Shown here piece after piece: positions 55,467-64,000 of a stretch of DNA of 64,000 nt. The notes under the pieces were generated by a model. That model did no database searches. It was given only the letters and a program-made list of their open reading frames with translations, and was not told the DNA's origin. Position 1 is the first letter of the stretch; each line of letters opens with the position of its first letter. The DNA is from Pseudomonas alkylphenolica. GTDB taxonomy: Bacteria > Pseudomonadota > Gammaproteobacteria > Pseudomonadales > Pseudomonadaceae. The stretch spans positions 62,001 through 126,000 of the forward strand of contig NZ_CP009048.1 in assembly GCF_000746525.1 (NCBI RefSeq), read 5' to 3'. A program made the position numbers and the translations under genes.

Positions 55467-56321
55467 ATGCGCCGCTGGAGAGCTGAGCGAGGCGTTGGCC
55501 TGCACGATCCGCGGGTCAACGAACATCACCTGCAGGCTAACGGCCTGCCAGAGGATGGGCGGCTGCGCCTGCTCAGTTTCAATATCCAGGTCGGCATCAG
55601 CACCGAACGTTACCGGCATTACCTGACCAAGAGCTGGCAGCACCTGCTGCCGCACACCGGGCGTGCCGGTAACCTGCAGAAGATCGGAGAGCTGCTCGGC
55701 GACTTCGATCTGGTGGCCCTGCAGGAAGCCGATGGTGGCAGCTTGCGCTCCGGCTACGTCAATCAGGTCGAACACCTGGCCCAGCTTGGTGCCTTCCCCT
55801 ACTGGTACCAGCAGCTCAACCGCAATCTCGGGCGTTTCGCCCAGCACAGCAATGGCGTGCTCAGCCGCCTCAAGCCGCAACTGCTTGAAGATCACCCCCT
55901 GCCCGGCCCGGCCGGTCGCGGGGCGATTCTGGTGCGTTTCGGTGAAGGCGAAGATGCGCTGGTGGTGGTCATGATGCACCTGGCGCTGGGCTCCAAGACC
56001 CGTGCCCTGCAGTTGGCCTACATCCGCGAGTTGATTGGGGGGTACCGCCATCAGGTTTTGATGGGCGATATGAACACCCACGCCAACGACCTGCTTGAGC
56101 GCTCTCCTCTGCGCGATCTGGGCCTGGTCGCACCCCAGGTGCAGGCCACCTTCCCCAGTTGGCGCCCGCAGCGCTGCCTTGATCACATCCTGCTCAGCCC
56201 GAGCCTGACCCTGGAACGGGTTGAGGTGCTGGCCCAGCCTATTTCCGATCATCTTCCGGTCGCGGTTGAGATTCGTTTGCCTGATGCCCTCGCTGTGGAT
56301 ACGCTGCCCGCTTTGAGCTAA
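55467..56321 (+). CDS. Endonuclease/exonuclease/phosphatase family protein
   Basis: 284 residues of the EEP metal-dependent phosphoesterase fold: LLSFNIQVGI, ALQEADGGS with the metal Glu, MGDMNTH, LDHILLS and the C-terminal SDHLPVAVE. No signal peptide is obvious. The substrate could be DNA, RNA or a lipid head group. Located directly after dsbA, 12 bases away. Confidence 0.88.
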   Translation: MRRWRAERGVGLHDPRVNEHHLQANGLPEDGRLRLLSFNIQVGISTERYRHYLTKSWQHLLPHTGRAGNLQKIGELLGDFDLVALQEADGGSLRSGYVNQVEHLAQLGAFPYWYQQLNRNLGRFAQHSNGVLSRLKPQLLEDHPLPGPAGRGAILVRFGEGEDALVVVMMHLALGSKTRALQLAYIRELIGGYRHQVLMGDMNTHANDLLERSPLRDLGLVAPQVQATFPSWRPQRCLDHILLSPSLTLERVEVLAQPISDHLPVAVEIRLPDALAVDTLPALS

Positions 56322-56349
56322 TTGCCATCACCCCTCTGCGGACCCAGGC

Positions 56350-58338
56350 ATGACCGACGAAGCCCAGCGCTGGAAAGAAAAGTACCTCAAGAGTATCGAA
56401 CAGCAAGAGAAGCTCGAGCGCCGTTGGGAAGCCCGTCTCGACCTGTTGCGCCGTGGTCTGGTGCGCAGCACCCTGGCCGCCGAAGGCAGCGACCGGGCGG
56501 TGGATCAGTGCATGAAGGAGATGCGTGAGGTCATCCGCACCGACAACATGGACGCCGCCCTCGCCGGGTTGATCCCGCGCCTGGAAAAAGCCGTGCTCGA
56601 TTCCGAGCAACGCCGCGAGACCCGTATCGCTCAGGTCAGCACCGCCCTCACCTCGCTGGTTACCCAGTTGCAGACCTTGCCGTTGCCCAGTGACGTCAGC
56701 CGGCCGCTGAAGAAGTTCGCCAAACAGGTCGAGGCCCGCGCCAGTCAGTCCCGCGAGGTGCCGTTGCTGTTGGGTGAGTTGAGCGGCTTGCAGGGCCAGG
56801 CCCTGTCTGCGCTTGAGCGCCCTGAAGAGGCACAGCGCCCTGGGTTGCTGCAGCGCCTGTTCGGTGGTCGCGAAGCTGAAGCGCCAGCGCTGCAACCGGC
56901 CCTGGCGGGCGCTGTGGCGTTGGCGCCAGAGGCCATCGAGCCGCCGGTGCCGGTAGTGCATGCTCATCAAGACGTTGAGCCACAGGCCGAGGTCGTTGTC
57001 GATATCGACGAGTTGCAACCGCTGGAGGTTGTCACCGAATCGTTGGCGCCAAAGCCGGTCGAAGCCAGCGAAGCAGCGGAAGCCGAGCCTGGCCTGGCTG
57101 TCGACTTGCCAACGGTTCAAGTGCTAGAAGCCGAAGTGCCAGCACCGCTCGAGCTTCCCCCGGCAGCGAACGAGCCCGAACTACCGGCGTTGCCCAAGCT
57201 TGGCCCGGACGAGCCTGAGGAGGATCAGCCTGAAGTCGCCCAAGCGTTCGATGAGGACCCTCACTACGCCCTGCCCGACGGCACCGAGCCGACCTACAGC
57301 TCGGTCGCCACGCATATCGAGGAAACCCTGCTCGGTCTGCTTGATGACCTGACCCTGCCCGAACGTCACAAGGCTCAGGCGCAATCGATGCGCGAACGTC
57401 TGGAGCATGGCCTGAACTGGTACGAGTTGTTGCCGGTGCTCGATGACCTGGCCGTGCTGATGCTGGCGATCAACGACAGTGGCCAGCATGAGTTTGAAGC
57501 TTATCTGCAACAACTCAACGAGCGCCTGGAGTCGTTCCAGAGCCATTTGCATGAAGCCAGCGAAGGCCATGCCGACAACACCTCCGCGGCGCGTGACCTG
57601 GACAGCCAGCTGCGTGAACAGGTCGATGGCCTGCAAAGCAGTGTGCAGGGCGCTGCCGATCTGGACAGCCTCAAACACATCCTGGAAAACCGCCTCGAAG
57701 GCTTGCTCGGTACCATGGACGAGCATCAGCAGCAGCGTGACCAGCGTGAACAGGACATGGCCAACCGCTTGCAAGGCCTGGCTGAACGGGTGGCGAACAT
57801 GGAGCAGGAAGCCATGGGTTACCGCGAGCACCTGGAAGAACAGCGCCAGAAAGCCCTGATCGACCCGCTCACTGGCTTACCCAACCGGGCCGCCTGGTCA
57901 GAGCGGGTGGATCAGGAAGTGCTGGAATGGCAGGAAAGCGGTGGTCACCTGCTGATGGCGATCCTCGATCTCGATCACTTCAAGCGCATTAACGACAGTT
58001 ACGGTCACCTGGCCGGCGACAAGGTCCTGAAGATTGTTGCCAACGTGTTGCGCAAACACCTGCGCAGCCGGGATTTCATCGCCCGCTTCGGTGGTGAAGA
58101 GTTCGTCCTGCTGATCCCGCAGACTGCCATGCCTATCGGTTACCAGCTGGCGGAAAGGCTGCGGGCGGCCATTGAGGCCTGCCCGTTCCACTTCAAGGGC
58201 GAGCGGGTGACCATTACCTTGTCGATTGGCATCAGTGCGTTTCGCAGTGGCGAGCGCAGCGAGGTAGTCCTCAAGCGTGCCGATGAAGCGCTGTACCGGG
58301 CGAAACATCTGGGCAGAAATCGGATCGAACAGGGGTAA
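56350..58338 (+). CDS. dgcH: Diguanylate cyclase, DgcH-like
   Basis: 662 residues, cytosolic. The N-terminal part (1-130) is helical and charged. A long Pro/Glu/Ala-rich acidic linker (about 170-300) follows, then a coiled-coil region (about 320-500), and a GGDEF domain (about 505-660) with LIDPLTGLPNR and active site GGEEF. An RSRD placed five residues before GGEEF is a c-di-GMP inhibitory I-site, so product feedback is likely. Same locus as PA5487 (DgcH) in P. aeruginosa. Confidence 0.88.
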   Translation: MTDEAQRWKEKYLKSIEQQEKLERRWEARLDLLRRGLVRSTLAAEGSDRAVDQCMKEMREVIRTDNMDAALAGLIPRLEKAVLDSEQRRETRIAQVSTALTSLVTQLQTLPLPSDVSRPLKKFAKQVEARASQSREVPLLLGELSGLQGQALSALERPEEAQRPGLLQRLFGGREAEAPALQPALAGAVALAPEAIEPPVPVVHAHQDVEPQAEVVVDIDELQPLEVVTESLAPKPVEASEAAEAEPGLAVDLPTVQVLEAEVPAPLELPPAANEPELPALPKLGPDEPEEDQPEVAQAFDEDPHYALPDGTEPTYSSVATHIEETLLGLLDDLTLPERHKAQAQSMRERLEHGLNWYELLPVLDDLAVLMLAINDSGQHEFEAYLQQLNERLESFQSHLHEASEGHADNTSAARDLDSQLREQVDGLQSSVQGAADLDSLKHILENRLEGLLGTMDEHQQQRDQREQDMANRLQGLAERVANMEQEAMGYREHLEEQRQKALIDPLTGLPNRAAWSERVDQEVLEWQESGGHLLMAILDLDHFKRINDSYGHLAGDKVLKIVANVLRKHLRSRDFIARFGGEEFVLLIPQTAMPIGYQLAERLRAAIEACPFHFKGERVTITLSIGISAFRSGERSEVVLKRADEALYRAKHLGRNRIEQG

Positions 58339-58399
58339 GTGGCAGCTGCATGGATACGTTATGCTATTGCATTGCAGATCATCACATGTGCCCGTCCCC

Positions 58400-59173
58400 A
58401 TGAAAGCCATCATTACCGCGCTCCTGCTGTTGACCCTGGCAGGTTGCAGCAGCGGCTTGCGCATCGACCGCAGCCATACCTCTGTCAACCAGGACGGCCG
58501 TATCCAGTTTGTCGTGCTGCACTACACCAACGCGCCGCTGCAGCGTTCGCTCGACTTGTTGACCCATGGAGAGGTCAGCAGCCATTACCTGATCGGTGAC
58601 TCACCGGCGACCGTCTATCAACTGGTCGACGAAAGCCGTCGTGCCTGGCATGCCGGTGACAGTCAGTGGGATGGCCGGACCTGGCTCAACTCCAGCTCCA
58701 TTGGCATCGAGATCGTCAATCCCGGTTTTATCGATACCCCGACAGGACGGGTGTGGCAGCCGTACACCGAGGCACAGATCGAAGCGCTGATCGCGTTACT
58801 CAAGGACATAGTCAAACGCAACAATATCCAGCCCCGTTACATCATTGGCCACAGTGACATCGCACCGGCGCGCAAACTGGATCCGGGCCCGCTGTTCCCC
58901 TGGAAGCGCCTGGCCGATGCCGGTCTGGGGGTCTGGCCGGATGCGCGCGCGGTGGCTCAGCAGCAGGCGCGGTTCAGCGTCAATCCACCGAGTATCAGCT
59001 GGTATCAGCAGCAACTGGCGCGCTTTGGTTATGCCATCGAACAGACTGGCGTCTACGACGTCAGCACCAGGCATGTGCTCGCGGCATTCCAGATGCGCTT
59101 CCGTCCCCAGCGATTTGACGGCGTGGCGGACGCTCAAACGGCGGCGATGTTGCAGGTACTCAACAGCCGCTGA
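58400..59173 (+). CDS. ampDh2: N-acetylmuramoyl-L-alanine amidase, AmpDh2-like lipoprotein
   Basis: Zinc amidase that cuts the bond between MurNAc and L-Ala in peptidoglycan. It is 257 residues with lipobox LAGC (Cys16). Amidase_2 domain (about 35-175): VVLHYTNAPL with a zinc His, HSDIAPARKLDPGPLFPW with the second zinc His and the catalytic acid region. A C-terminal peptidoglycan-binding domain 1 follows (about 190-250; QQLARFGYAIEQTGVYD). Same locus as PA5485, close to kinB-algB. A periplasmic face location is likely. Confidence 0.9.
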   Translation: MKAIITALLLLTLAGCSSGLRIDRSHTSVNQDGRIQFVVLHYTNAPLQRSLDLLTHGEVSSHYLIGDSPATVYQLVDESRRAWHAGDSQWDGRTWLNSSSIGIEIVNPGFIDTPTGRVWQPYTEAQIEALIALLKDIVKRNNIQPRYIIGHSDIAPARKLDPGPLFPWKRLADAGLGVWPDARAVAQQQARFSVNPPSISWYQQQLARFGYAIEQTGVYDVSTRHVLAAFQMRFRPQRFDGVADAQTAAMLQVLNSR

Positions 59174-59250
59174 GTAACGGCGCCGCCAAACGGGCAGGCT
59201 GACTCGTCCGGCAGTTGCTATACCTCTTGGTATTCAACTGGATGCTTTTA

Positions 59251-60870
59251 ATGTCAGCTGCCCTCTCCGTGCTGCGCCACTTGCTCTACCGTCCCTGGTT
59301 ACTGGCCACACTTGCGGCTTCGGCCAGCGCAGTACTGTTGCTGGTCGCCAGCATCGGTGTAGCCATGCACCAGATGCAGCAAAGCGAAAGTGAGCAGATG
59401 AACGCCAAGGGCGAGCGTTTCCTTGAGCGTCTGGAACAGATTTTCGGGCAGTTGCGCGAAGGTGTCGACGAACTTCAGGCGCAACCTCTTCGTGGCTGTG
59501 ATGCGGCGATGCTGGGTGTCCTGCAACAGATAGGCTTTCGCTACCGCTTCGTCTATGAAGCCGCCTATGTTGATGGCAACGTTGCCTGCTCCAACCGCAT
59601 TGGCACGCGCACCATCAAGCCTTTGCGGCCCCCGGACATTCAGGGGCCGACGTACAGCTACTGGCTAAATACCACTACCGAACCGGATGACAATCTTGCC
59701 GCGTTGATGCTTGGGCGCGGCAAGTTCGTGGTCGCGACCTCACGTGGGCATTTGACGGATGTGGTCGACTTGCCGCCGGAAGGCAGTTTACTGGTGGTGC
59801 TGGATAACGGTACGCGTGCAGTGCCGGTACTTGGTCCGCCTCAGGCCTGGCCGCCCTCGGCCGATTGGCCACCGACATCCAAAGATGCCCTGCTGGAGCT
59901 GCCCGACCGCTTGATCTACCGCATGCCGACCAAATCGCCGGACTATCAGCTGGTTTTGATTGCCCCGCGTGCCAGTTTGCCGTTGAAGATGAATGGCGTG
60001 CTCTGGCTGTTGTTTCCCGGCAGCCTGGTGCTGGCCTGGTCCCTGGGTTGGCTGGTGCTGCAACTGGTACGTCAACGTCGCTCGATGAGTTCCGAACTGC
60101 AGGGGGCGTTGCGTCGCGGCGAGTTGCAGGTCTTGTACCAGCCCATCTTCGAACTCAACAGCCGTCGCTGTGTCGGGGCCGAAGCACTGGTGCGCTGGCG
60201 CCGGCCGGACGGCACCCTGACCAGCCCTGATCTGTTTATCCCGTTGGCGGAAAATACCGGCCAGATCCGGCAGATAACCGACTTCGTCCTGCAGCGCGTG
60301 CTCGAGCAACTGGGGCAGCTGTTGCGGGCCAACCGACAACTTTATGTATCGATCAACCTGGCTGCCTGCGATGTCATGGTGCCGCGGATTGGTCGGGTGG
60401 CGGCGCGCTTGCTGGCGTTGCACCATGTCTCTGCCAGCCAGATCGCATTCGAGGTCACCGAGCGCGGGCTGATCGATGTGGTAGTCGCCCGCGACAACTT
60501 GCAAGCCTTGCGCGCGGTGGGTCACCAGGTACTGATCGATGACTTCGGTACCGGTTACTGCAGCCTGGCGTACTTGCAGACCCTGCCGGTGGACTGTCTG
60601 AAAATCGACAAGGCGTTTATCGACGCCCTGGGTCACGATGCAGCCAGCAGCGGTGTGGCGCCGCATATCATCCGCATGGCGCATGCCCTGCAGTTGCGGG
60701 TGATTGCCGAAGGAATCGAGTATGAAGACCAGGCCATGCTGCTCAACAGCGAAGGGGTGAATTACGGTCAGGGATGGTTGTTTGCGCATCCGCTCAGTGC
60801 CCGCCAGTTCGTTGAGCTGATTACCCGTGGGCGTCGGATCGTCCCGCGGCGGATCGATGATGAAGCTTGA
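59251..60870 (+). CDS. EAL-domain c-di-GMP phosphodiesterase with CSS-type periplasmic sensor
   Basis: 539 residues. TM1 (about 18-40) and TM2 (about 250-272) enclose a periplasmic CSS-motif-like domain (Cys pair: GCDAAM and VACSNRIG). A cytosolic EAL domain (about 285-535) follows with GAEALVRWRRPDG, INLAACDV, EVTERGLID, IDDFGTGYCSLAYL and AEGIE. All catalytic signatures are kept, so activity is expected. DSB-controlled redox sensing is known for some CSS-EAL proteins. The start is uncertain: ATG at 59242 or 59251. Confidence 0.88.
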   Translation: MSAALSVLRHLLYRPWLLATLAASASAVLLLVASIGVAMHQMQQSESEQMNAKGERFLERLEQIFGQLREGVDELQAQPLRGCDAAMLGVLQQIGFRYRFVYEAAYVDGNVACSNRIGTRTIKPLRPPDIQGPTYSYWLNTTTEPDDNLAALMLGRGKFVVATSRGHLTDVVDLPPEGSLLVVLDNGTRAVPVLGPPQAWPPSADWPPTSKDALLELPDRLIYRMPTKSPDYQLVLIAPRASLPLKMNGVLWLLFPGSLVLAWSLGWLVLQLVRQRRSMSSELQGALRRGELQVLYQPIFELNSRRCVGAEALVRWRRPDGTLTSPDLFIPLAENTGQIRQITDFVLQRVLEQLGQLLRANRQLYVSINLAACDVMVPRIGRVAARLLALHHVSASQIAFEVTERGLIDVVVARDNLQALRAVGHQVLIDDFGTGYCSLAYLQTLPVDCLKIDKAFIDALGHDAASSGVAPHIIRMAHALQLRVIAEGIEYEDQAMLLNSEGVNYGQGWLFAHPLSARQFVELITRGRRIVPRRIDDEA

Positions 60871-60882
60871 TTCTGTGAGGCT

Positions 60883-62670
60883 TCAGACCGGCAGGGCCAT
60901 GTAGAACTGAGTACCTTGTCCGGGGCGTGAATAAACTCCCATACGCCCGCCATGCAACTGGACGATTTCCTTACACAACGCGAGCCCCAGTCCAGCCCCG
61001 CCTTTTTTGCGTCCGACCTGGACGAACGGTTCGAAGATTCGTCCCTGCTGGCTGTAAGCAATGCCTTCGCCGCTGTCTTCAACACTGATGATGACCCGTT
61101 CGGCATGCCATCGAGCGTGCAGGCGAATGCTGCCGGCCACCGGGGTGTGGCGCACAGCATTGTCCAGCAGGTTATCCATGACCCGGTCAAGTTGTGCTGG
61201 ATCCGCCTGAATATGCGGCAGCGGCGATGCCAGCTCCATCTGCAGCTCGATCTGTTTATCACCTGCAGGGCCGGCAAAGCGTTCGCAGGCACGCGTCAGT
61301 AGATCGTCGACGGCGCAGGGCATCAGTTCGAGTTTCTGCTGGCCGCTCTGGTAGCGGGAGAAGTTCAGCAGGTCGTTGATCAATTGGGTCAGGCGCTGCA
61401 TTTCCTCACTGACGGTCTCGAGCAGGTCGGCCTCACGCGACTGTGGCGCAAACTTCAGGCGCTCGCGCAACAGTCCGAAAGCCATGTGCATGCCCGTGAC
61501 CGGGGTGCGTAGCTCATGCGAGGCGCGCAAGACAAACTCGCTGCGCACGCGCTCGAAGGCACGTTGTTCGGTGACATCGTGCAGCACCATGACCGCGCCA
61601 AGAATCTGCCCCTCGGGGTGGCAGACCGGGGTCAGGCTGTAAGCCAGTAAACGAAGTTCTTCCTCTACTTCCAGGCTCAGGTCCTCCGGCACCCGATCCA
61701 GGGGGGCTCCACGCAGTACCAGGCGCAGTTGTTCATCCAGCTCCGGGCGCTGCAGCGCCTCACCAAGCCCACGGCCCAGGCGGCTTTTGTTCCAGCTCAG
61801 TTGCCGCTGGGCGACTGGATTGATGTGTTCCAGATGGCCCTGGCGGTCGATGATCAGCAGGCCATCATCAATGCTGTCGAGTACCGCTTGCAGACGTTGC
61901 TGGCCGGCGAGAAGTTCATCGACGTTGGTTGCCTGATGTTTGCGCAACGCTTCAGCCATCAAACCAAAGCGCCGGGTCAGCTGGTTCATCTCCAGGGCCT
62001 GGGAGACCGGCAAGGTCACCTCGAAATCGCCCTGACCTATCTGGTCGGCTGCTTTGGCCAGAGCTTCGATCGGCTGGCCAAAGCGCCGGGCGATGCCATG
62101 GGCGGTGACAAATCCCAGGATCAGCACGCTCAGGCCTACCAGGCCGAGCAGGCCGGAGATCAACAACGCGCGTTTGTAGGTCAGCTGCTCGCTCTGGTTG
62201 ATGTGCTCAAGGGCGCGCTTGTGGGCGTCGAGGAGGTTGTTGCGCAGCACGCCGAAAGCTTTACCCAGAGGTTGCTCGGCGCCCAGGCCACGTGCCGGAA
62301 CAGGGGTGTCGCGAAAAGCCTGAAGGTAGCGCTGATAATGGCGCTTGGTGTCGGCGAAGTCTTTACCGGCATTGTCATCGCTTTGCTGGTTGAGGCCTTC
62401 GTCCAGCAAGCGCTGGAATTGAGCCTGCAGGCCCTCAAGCGTCTTCAGGTCTGCTGGCTCGTTGAGCATCAGCGTCAGTTGTTCACCGAGGTTCTGCCGC
62501 AGTTTCAGGCCCAGATCGAGGGTTGCGGTGTTTTCGTGGATCAGGGCCTGCTGCGACCTGGCCATCTGCAGGACGCTGACCAGGCCTAGCAGCAAACCCA
62601 ACAAGGCCACGGTAATGAGCGCCGAAATGCTGAGAAAAAGCCGCGTACGCAGCTTCATCGTCCATTTCAT
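60883..62670 (-). CDS. kinB: Sensor histidine kinase KinB
   Basis: 595 residues. Two TM helices (about 12-35 and 168-190) enclose a periplasmic helical domain, then HAMP, a PAS domain (about 250-360; VLDSIDDGLLIIDRQG), HisKA with the phosphoacceptor His in RASHELRTPVTG, and HATPase_c (DNLLDNAVRHTP, GEGIAYSQQGRIFEPF, GGAGLGLALC). Partner of AlgB; in P. aeruginosa KinB acts largely as an AlgB phosphatase and restrains alginate. The start overlaps the algB stop by 4 bases (ATGA). Confidence 0.95.
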   Translation of the reverse strand: MKWTMKLRTRLFLSISALITVALLGLLLGLVSVLQMARSQQALIHENTATLDLGLKLRQNLGEQLTLMLNEPADLKTLEGLQAQFQRLLDEGLNQQSDDNAGKDFADTKRHYQRYLQAFRDTPVPARGLGAEQPLGKAFGVLRNNLLDAHKRALEHINQSEQLTYKRALLISGLLGLVGLSVLILGFVTAHGIARRFGQPIEALAKAADQIGQGDFEVTLPVSQALEMNQLTRRFGLMAEALRKHQATNVDELLAGQQRLQAVLDSIDDGLLIIDRQGHLEHINPVAQRQLSWNKSRLGRGLGEALQRPELDEQLRLVLRGAPLDRVPEDLSLEVEEELRLLAYSLTPVCHPEGQILGAVMVLHDVTEQRAFERVRSEFVLRASHELRTPVTGMHMAFGLLRERLKFAPQSREADLLETVSEEMQRLTQLINDLLNFSRYQSGQQKLELMPCAVDDLLTRACERFAGPAGDKQIELQMELASPLPHIQADPAQLDRVMDNLLDNAVRHTPVAGSIRLHARWHAERVIISVEDSGEGIAYSQQGRIFEPFVQVGRKKGGAGLGLALCKEIVQLHGGRMGVYSRPGQGTQFYMALPV

Positions 62671-64000
62671 AGGTTGTACTGCTTACGCTTGCGATACAGG
62701 GTCGAGGCATCGATTCCCAGGGTCTTGGCTGCCTGGTCCAGGGTTTCACTGGTGGCCAGCACCGCCTCGATATGGGCGCGTTCCAGTTCGTCCAGGCTCA
62801 TTGCCGCGCCGATGCGCGGGGCATTGCTGATGGTCTGCTCGGCCATGCCCAGGTGGCCGATGTCGACCCGCTCCTGCGGGCAGATGATGCTGGCCCGCTC
62901 GACCACATTACGCAGTTCGCGAATGTTCCCTGGCCAGCGGTAGTTGAGCAGCGCCGCCTGCGCTTCGTCGCTGAAGCCGCGGGCGGGCCTTGAGTACTCT
63001 TTGACGAAGCGTGCCAGGAAACGGTCGGCAAGGTGCAGAACGTCTTCGCTGCGCTCCCGCAACGGCGGCAGGTGCAAGGTGATGACATTCAGACGATACA
63101 GCAGGTCTTCACGGAAGCGCCCATCACGCACCATGTCTTCAAGGTTGAGGTTGGTCGCAGCCAGGATACGTACATCGGCGCGGCGGGTGACCGGGTCACC
63201 GACCCGCTCGTATTCCTTGTCCTGGATAAAACGTAGCAGCTTGGGCTGCAGTGTCAGTGGGAAATCGCCGATTTCGTCGAGGAACAGGGTACCGCCATCG
63301 GCCTGATTGACCCGGCCCAGGGTGCTTTCACTGGCCCCGGTGAACGCCCCGCGGCTATGCCCGAACAGTTCGCTTTCCATCAGCTCGGTGGTGAGTGAAG
63401 GGCAGTTGATGGTGACGCAGGCTTTACGGGCGCGTTTGCTCCAGCCGTGAATCGCTCTGGCCAGCTCGCCCTTGCCGGTACCGGACTCACCAAGAATTAG
63501 GATATTGGCATCGGTGGTGGCGACCTGGCGTGCAGTCTCCAGCACCACCATCATCGCCGGGCTGTGCGAGTCCAGGCCGTCCTTGGGTTTGTTGACTTCA
63601 CCTTCCAGTGCTTCCAGGCGTGCCGACAGCTGGCGCACTTCCAGCTGTTTGGCCGCAGCCAGGCGAAGCTGATCAGGGCTGCAGGGTTTTACCAGGTAGT
63701 CGGCCGCACCCGCCTGGATGGCGTCGACTGCGGTATCGACCGCCGAGTGGGCGGTGATGATGACGATCCGCATCCAGGGTGCCTGAATACGCATCTGCGC
63801 GAGTACATCGAGGCCATTGTCTTCACCCAGGCGCAGGTCGAGAAAGCACAGGTCGAAGACCTGACGCTGCAGCAAGGTATCGGCCTGGGCCGCACTGTTG
63901 GCCGTGGCCACGGTATAGCCTTGATCTTCCAGGCAGTAACGAAAGGTACGCAGGATGGCGGATTCGTCGTCGACCAACAGGATACGGCCTTGATGTTCCT
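62667..64000 (-). CDS. algB: NtrC-family response regulator AlgB, 5' end outside the window
   Basis: Sigma-54-family activator that controls alginate genes. 436 codons from a Met at 63977, and the frame continues to the window edge ([16 protein letters not shown]), so the real start lies beyond. Receiver domain ([11 protein letters not shown], then [11 protein letters not shown] with the phosphoacceptor Asp), AAA+ domain with Walker [16 protein letters not shown], the GAFTGAS loop, [10 protein letters not shown], and a C-terminal Fis-type HTH ([19 protein letters not shown]). Pairs with KinB downstream. Confidence 0.95.
   Translation of the reverse strand, partial: EHQGRILLVDDESAILRTFRYCLEDQGYTVATANSAAQADTLLQRQVFDLCFLDLRLGEDNGLDVLAQMRIQAPWMRIVIITAHSAVDTAVDAIQAGAADYLVKPCSPDQLRLAAAKQLEVRQLSARLEALEGEVNKPKDGLDSHSPAMMVVLETARQVATTDANILILGESGTGKGELARAIHGWSKRARKACVTINCPSLTTELMESELFGHSRGAFTGASESTLGRVNQADGGTLFLDEIGDFPLTLQPKLLRFIQDKEYERVGDPVTRRADVRILAATNLNLEDMVRDGRFREDLLYRLNVITLHLPPLRERSEDVLHLADRFLARFVKEYSRPARGFSDEAQAALLNYRWPGNIRELRNVVERASIICPQERVDIGHLGMAEQTISNAPRIGAAMSLDELERAHIEAVLATSETLDQAAKTLGIDASTLYRKRKQYNL

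Noticed and set aside
54666..56252. A 528-codon open frame antisense to dsbA and the EEP gene
   Set aside because: Covers two well-supported genes on the other strand and the terminator region; no recognisable domain.

Overview
The window is a piece of a Pseudomonas chromosome, most likely from the P. putida / P. fluorescens side of the genus and fairly close to the replication origin. The gene order matches long conserved Pseudomonas blocks: trkA-rsmB-fmt-def, dprA-tsaC-qor-hemF-aroE, trpBA/trpI, prlC, the aa3 cytochrome oxidase cluster, metNIQ, zur-znuCB/znuA, thrB, polA-ersA-engB, cytochrome c4, dsbA, a dgcH-like gene, an ampDh2-like gene and kinB/algB. Composition is GC-rich, and intergenic gaps carry inverted pairs of a REP palindrome with core GAGCGGGCTTGCCCCGCGAT. 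Both ends are cut inside genes: a lysophospholipid acyltransferase on the left and algB on the right.

Layout. 1-10.2 kb: housekeeping genes (formylation/deformylation of Met, 16S rRNA methylation, K+ uptake, DNA uptake, tRNA t6A, heme and shikimate steps). 10.2-13.85 kb: a low-GC accessory island between aroE and a SulP transporter gene. 13.85-25.5 kb: SulP permease, tryptophan synthase with its regulator, small stress or envelope proteins and lipoproteins, a LuxA-like oxidoreductase, a HAD phosphatase and a gamma-class carbonic anhydrase. 25.6-32.9 kb: prlC with a divergent tandem paralogue, an SOS-box-preceded radical SAM gene and a beta carbonic anhydrase. 33.2-41.7 kb: complete aa3-type oxidase operon with copper chaperones, SURF1 and heme A synthesis. 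41.8-49.7 kb: methionine and zinc importers and thrB. 49.8-64 kb: polA, an ErsA-like sRNA, engB, periplasmic redox proteins, c-di-GMP enzymes, a peptidoglycan amidase and the KinB/AlgB two-component pair.

The most unusual part is the island. It encodes an Hcp protein, a translationally overlapping DUF4225-like protein with a hydrophobic centre, and five paralogous two-TM proteins of 67-69 residues. Three of those five lie in tandem units of about 295-300 bp that include their upstream regions, and one is inverted. I read this as an Hcp-linked type VI effector with an amplified set of candidate immunity genes. A 25-bp exact direct repeat, whose second copy lies inside the sulP STAS-domain codons, brackets most of the island. 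The left edge falls at the aroE stop codon, and a half-REP marks the right edge.

Other points: seven perfect DnaA boxes lie in the first 9.4 kb and only one was seen in the rest; a REP supplies the C-terminus of a predicted metallopeptidase; a LexA box precedes the radical SAM gene; an AlgU-type promoter precedes the ErsA-like RNA; and the tsaP/LysM gene usual between def and dprA is missing. All assignments come from reading sequence and recalled family knowledge; no searches were run.
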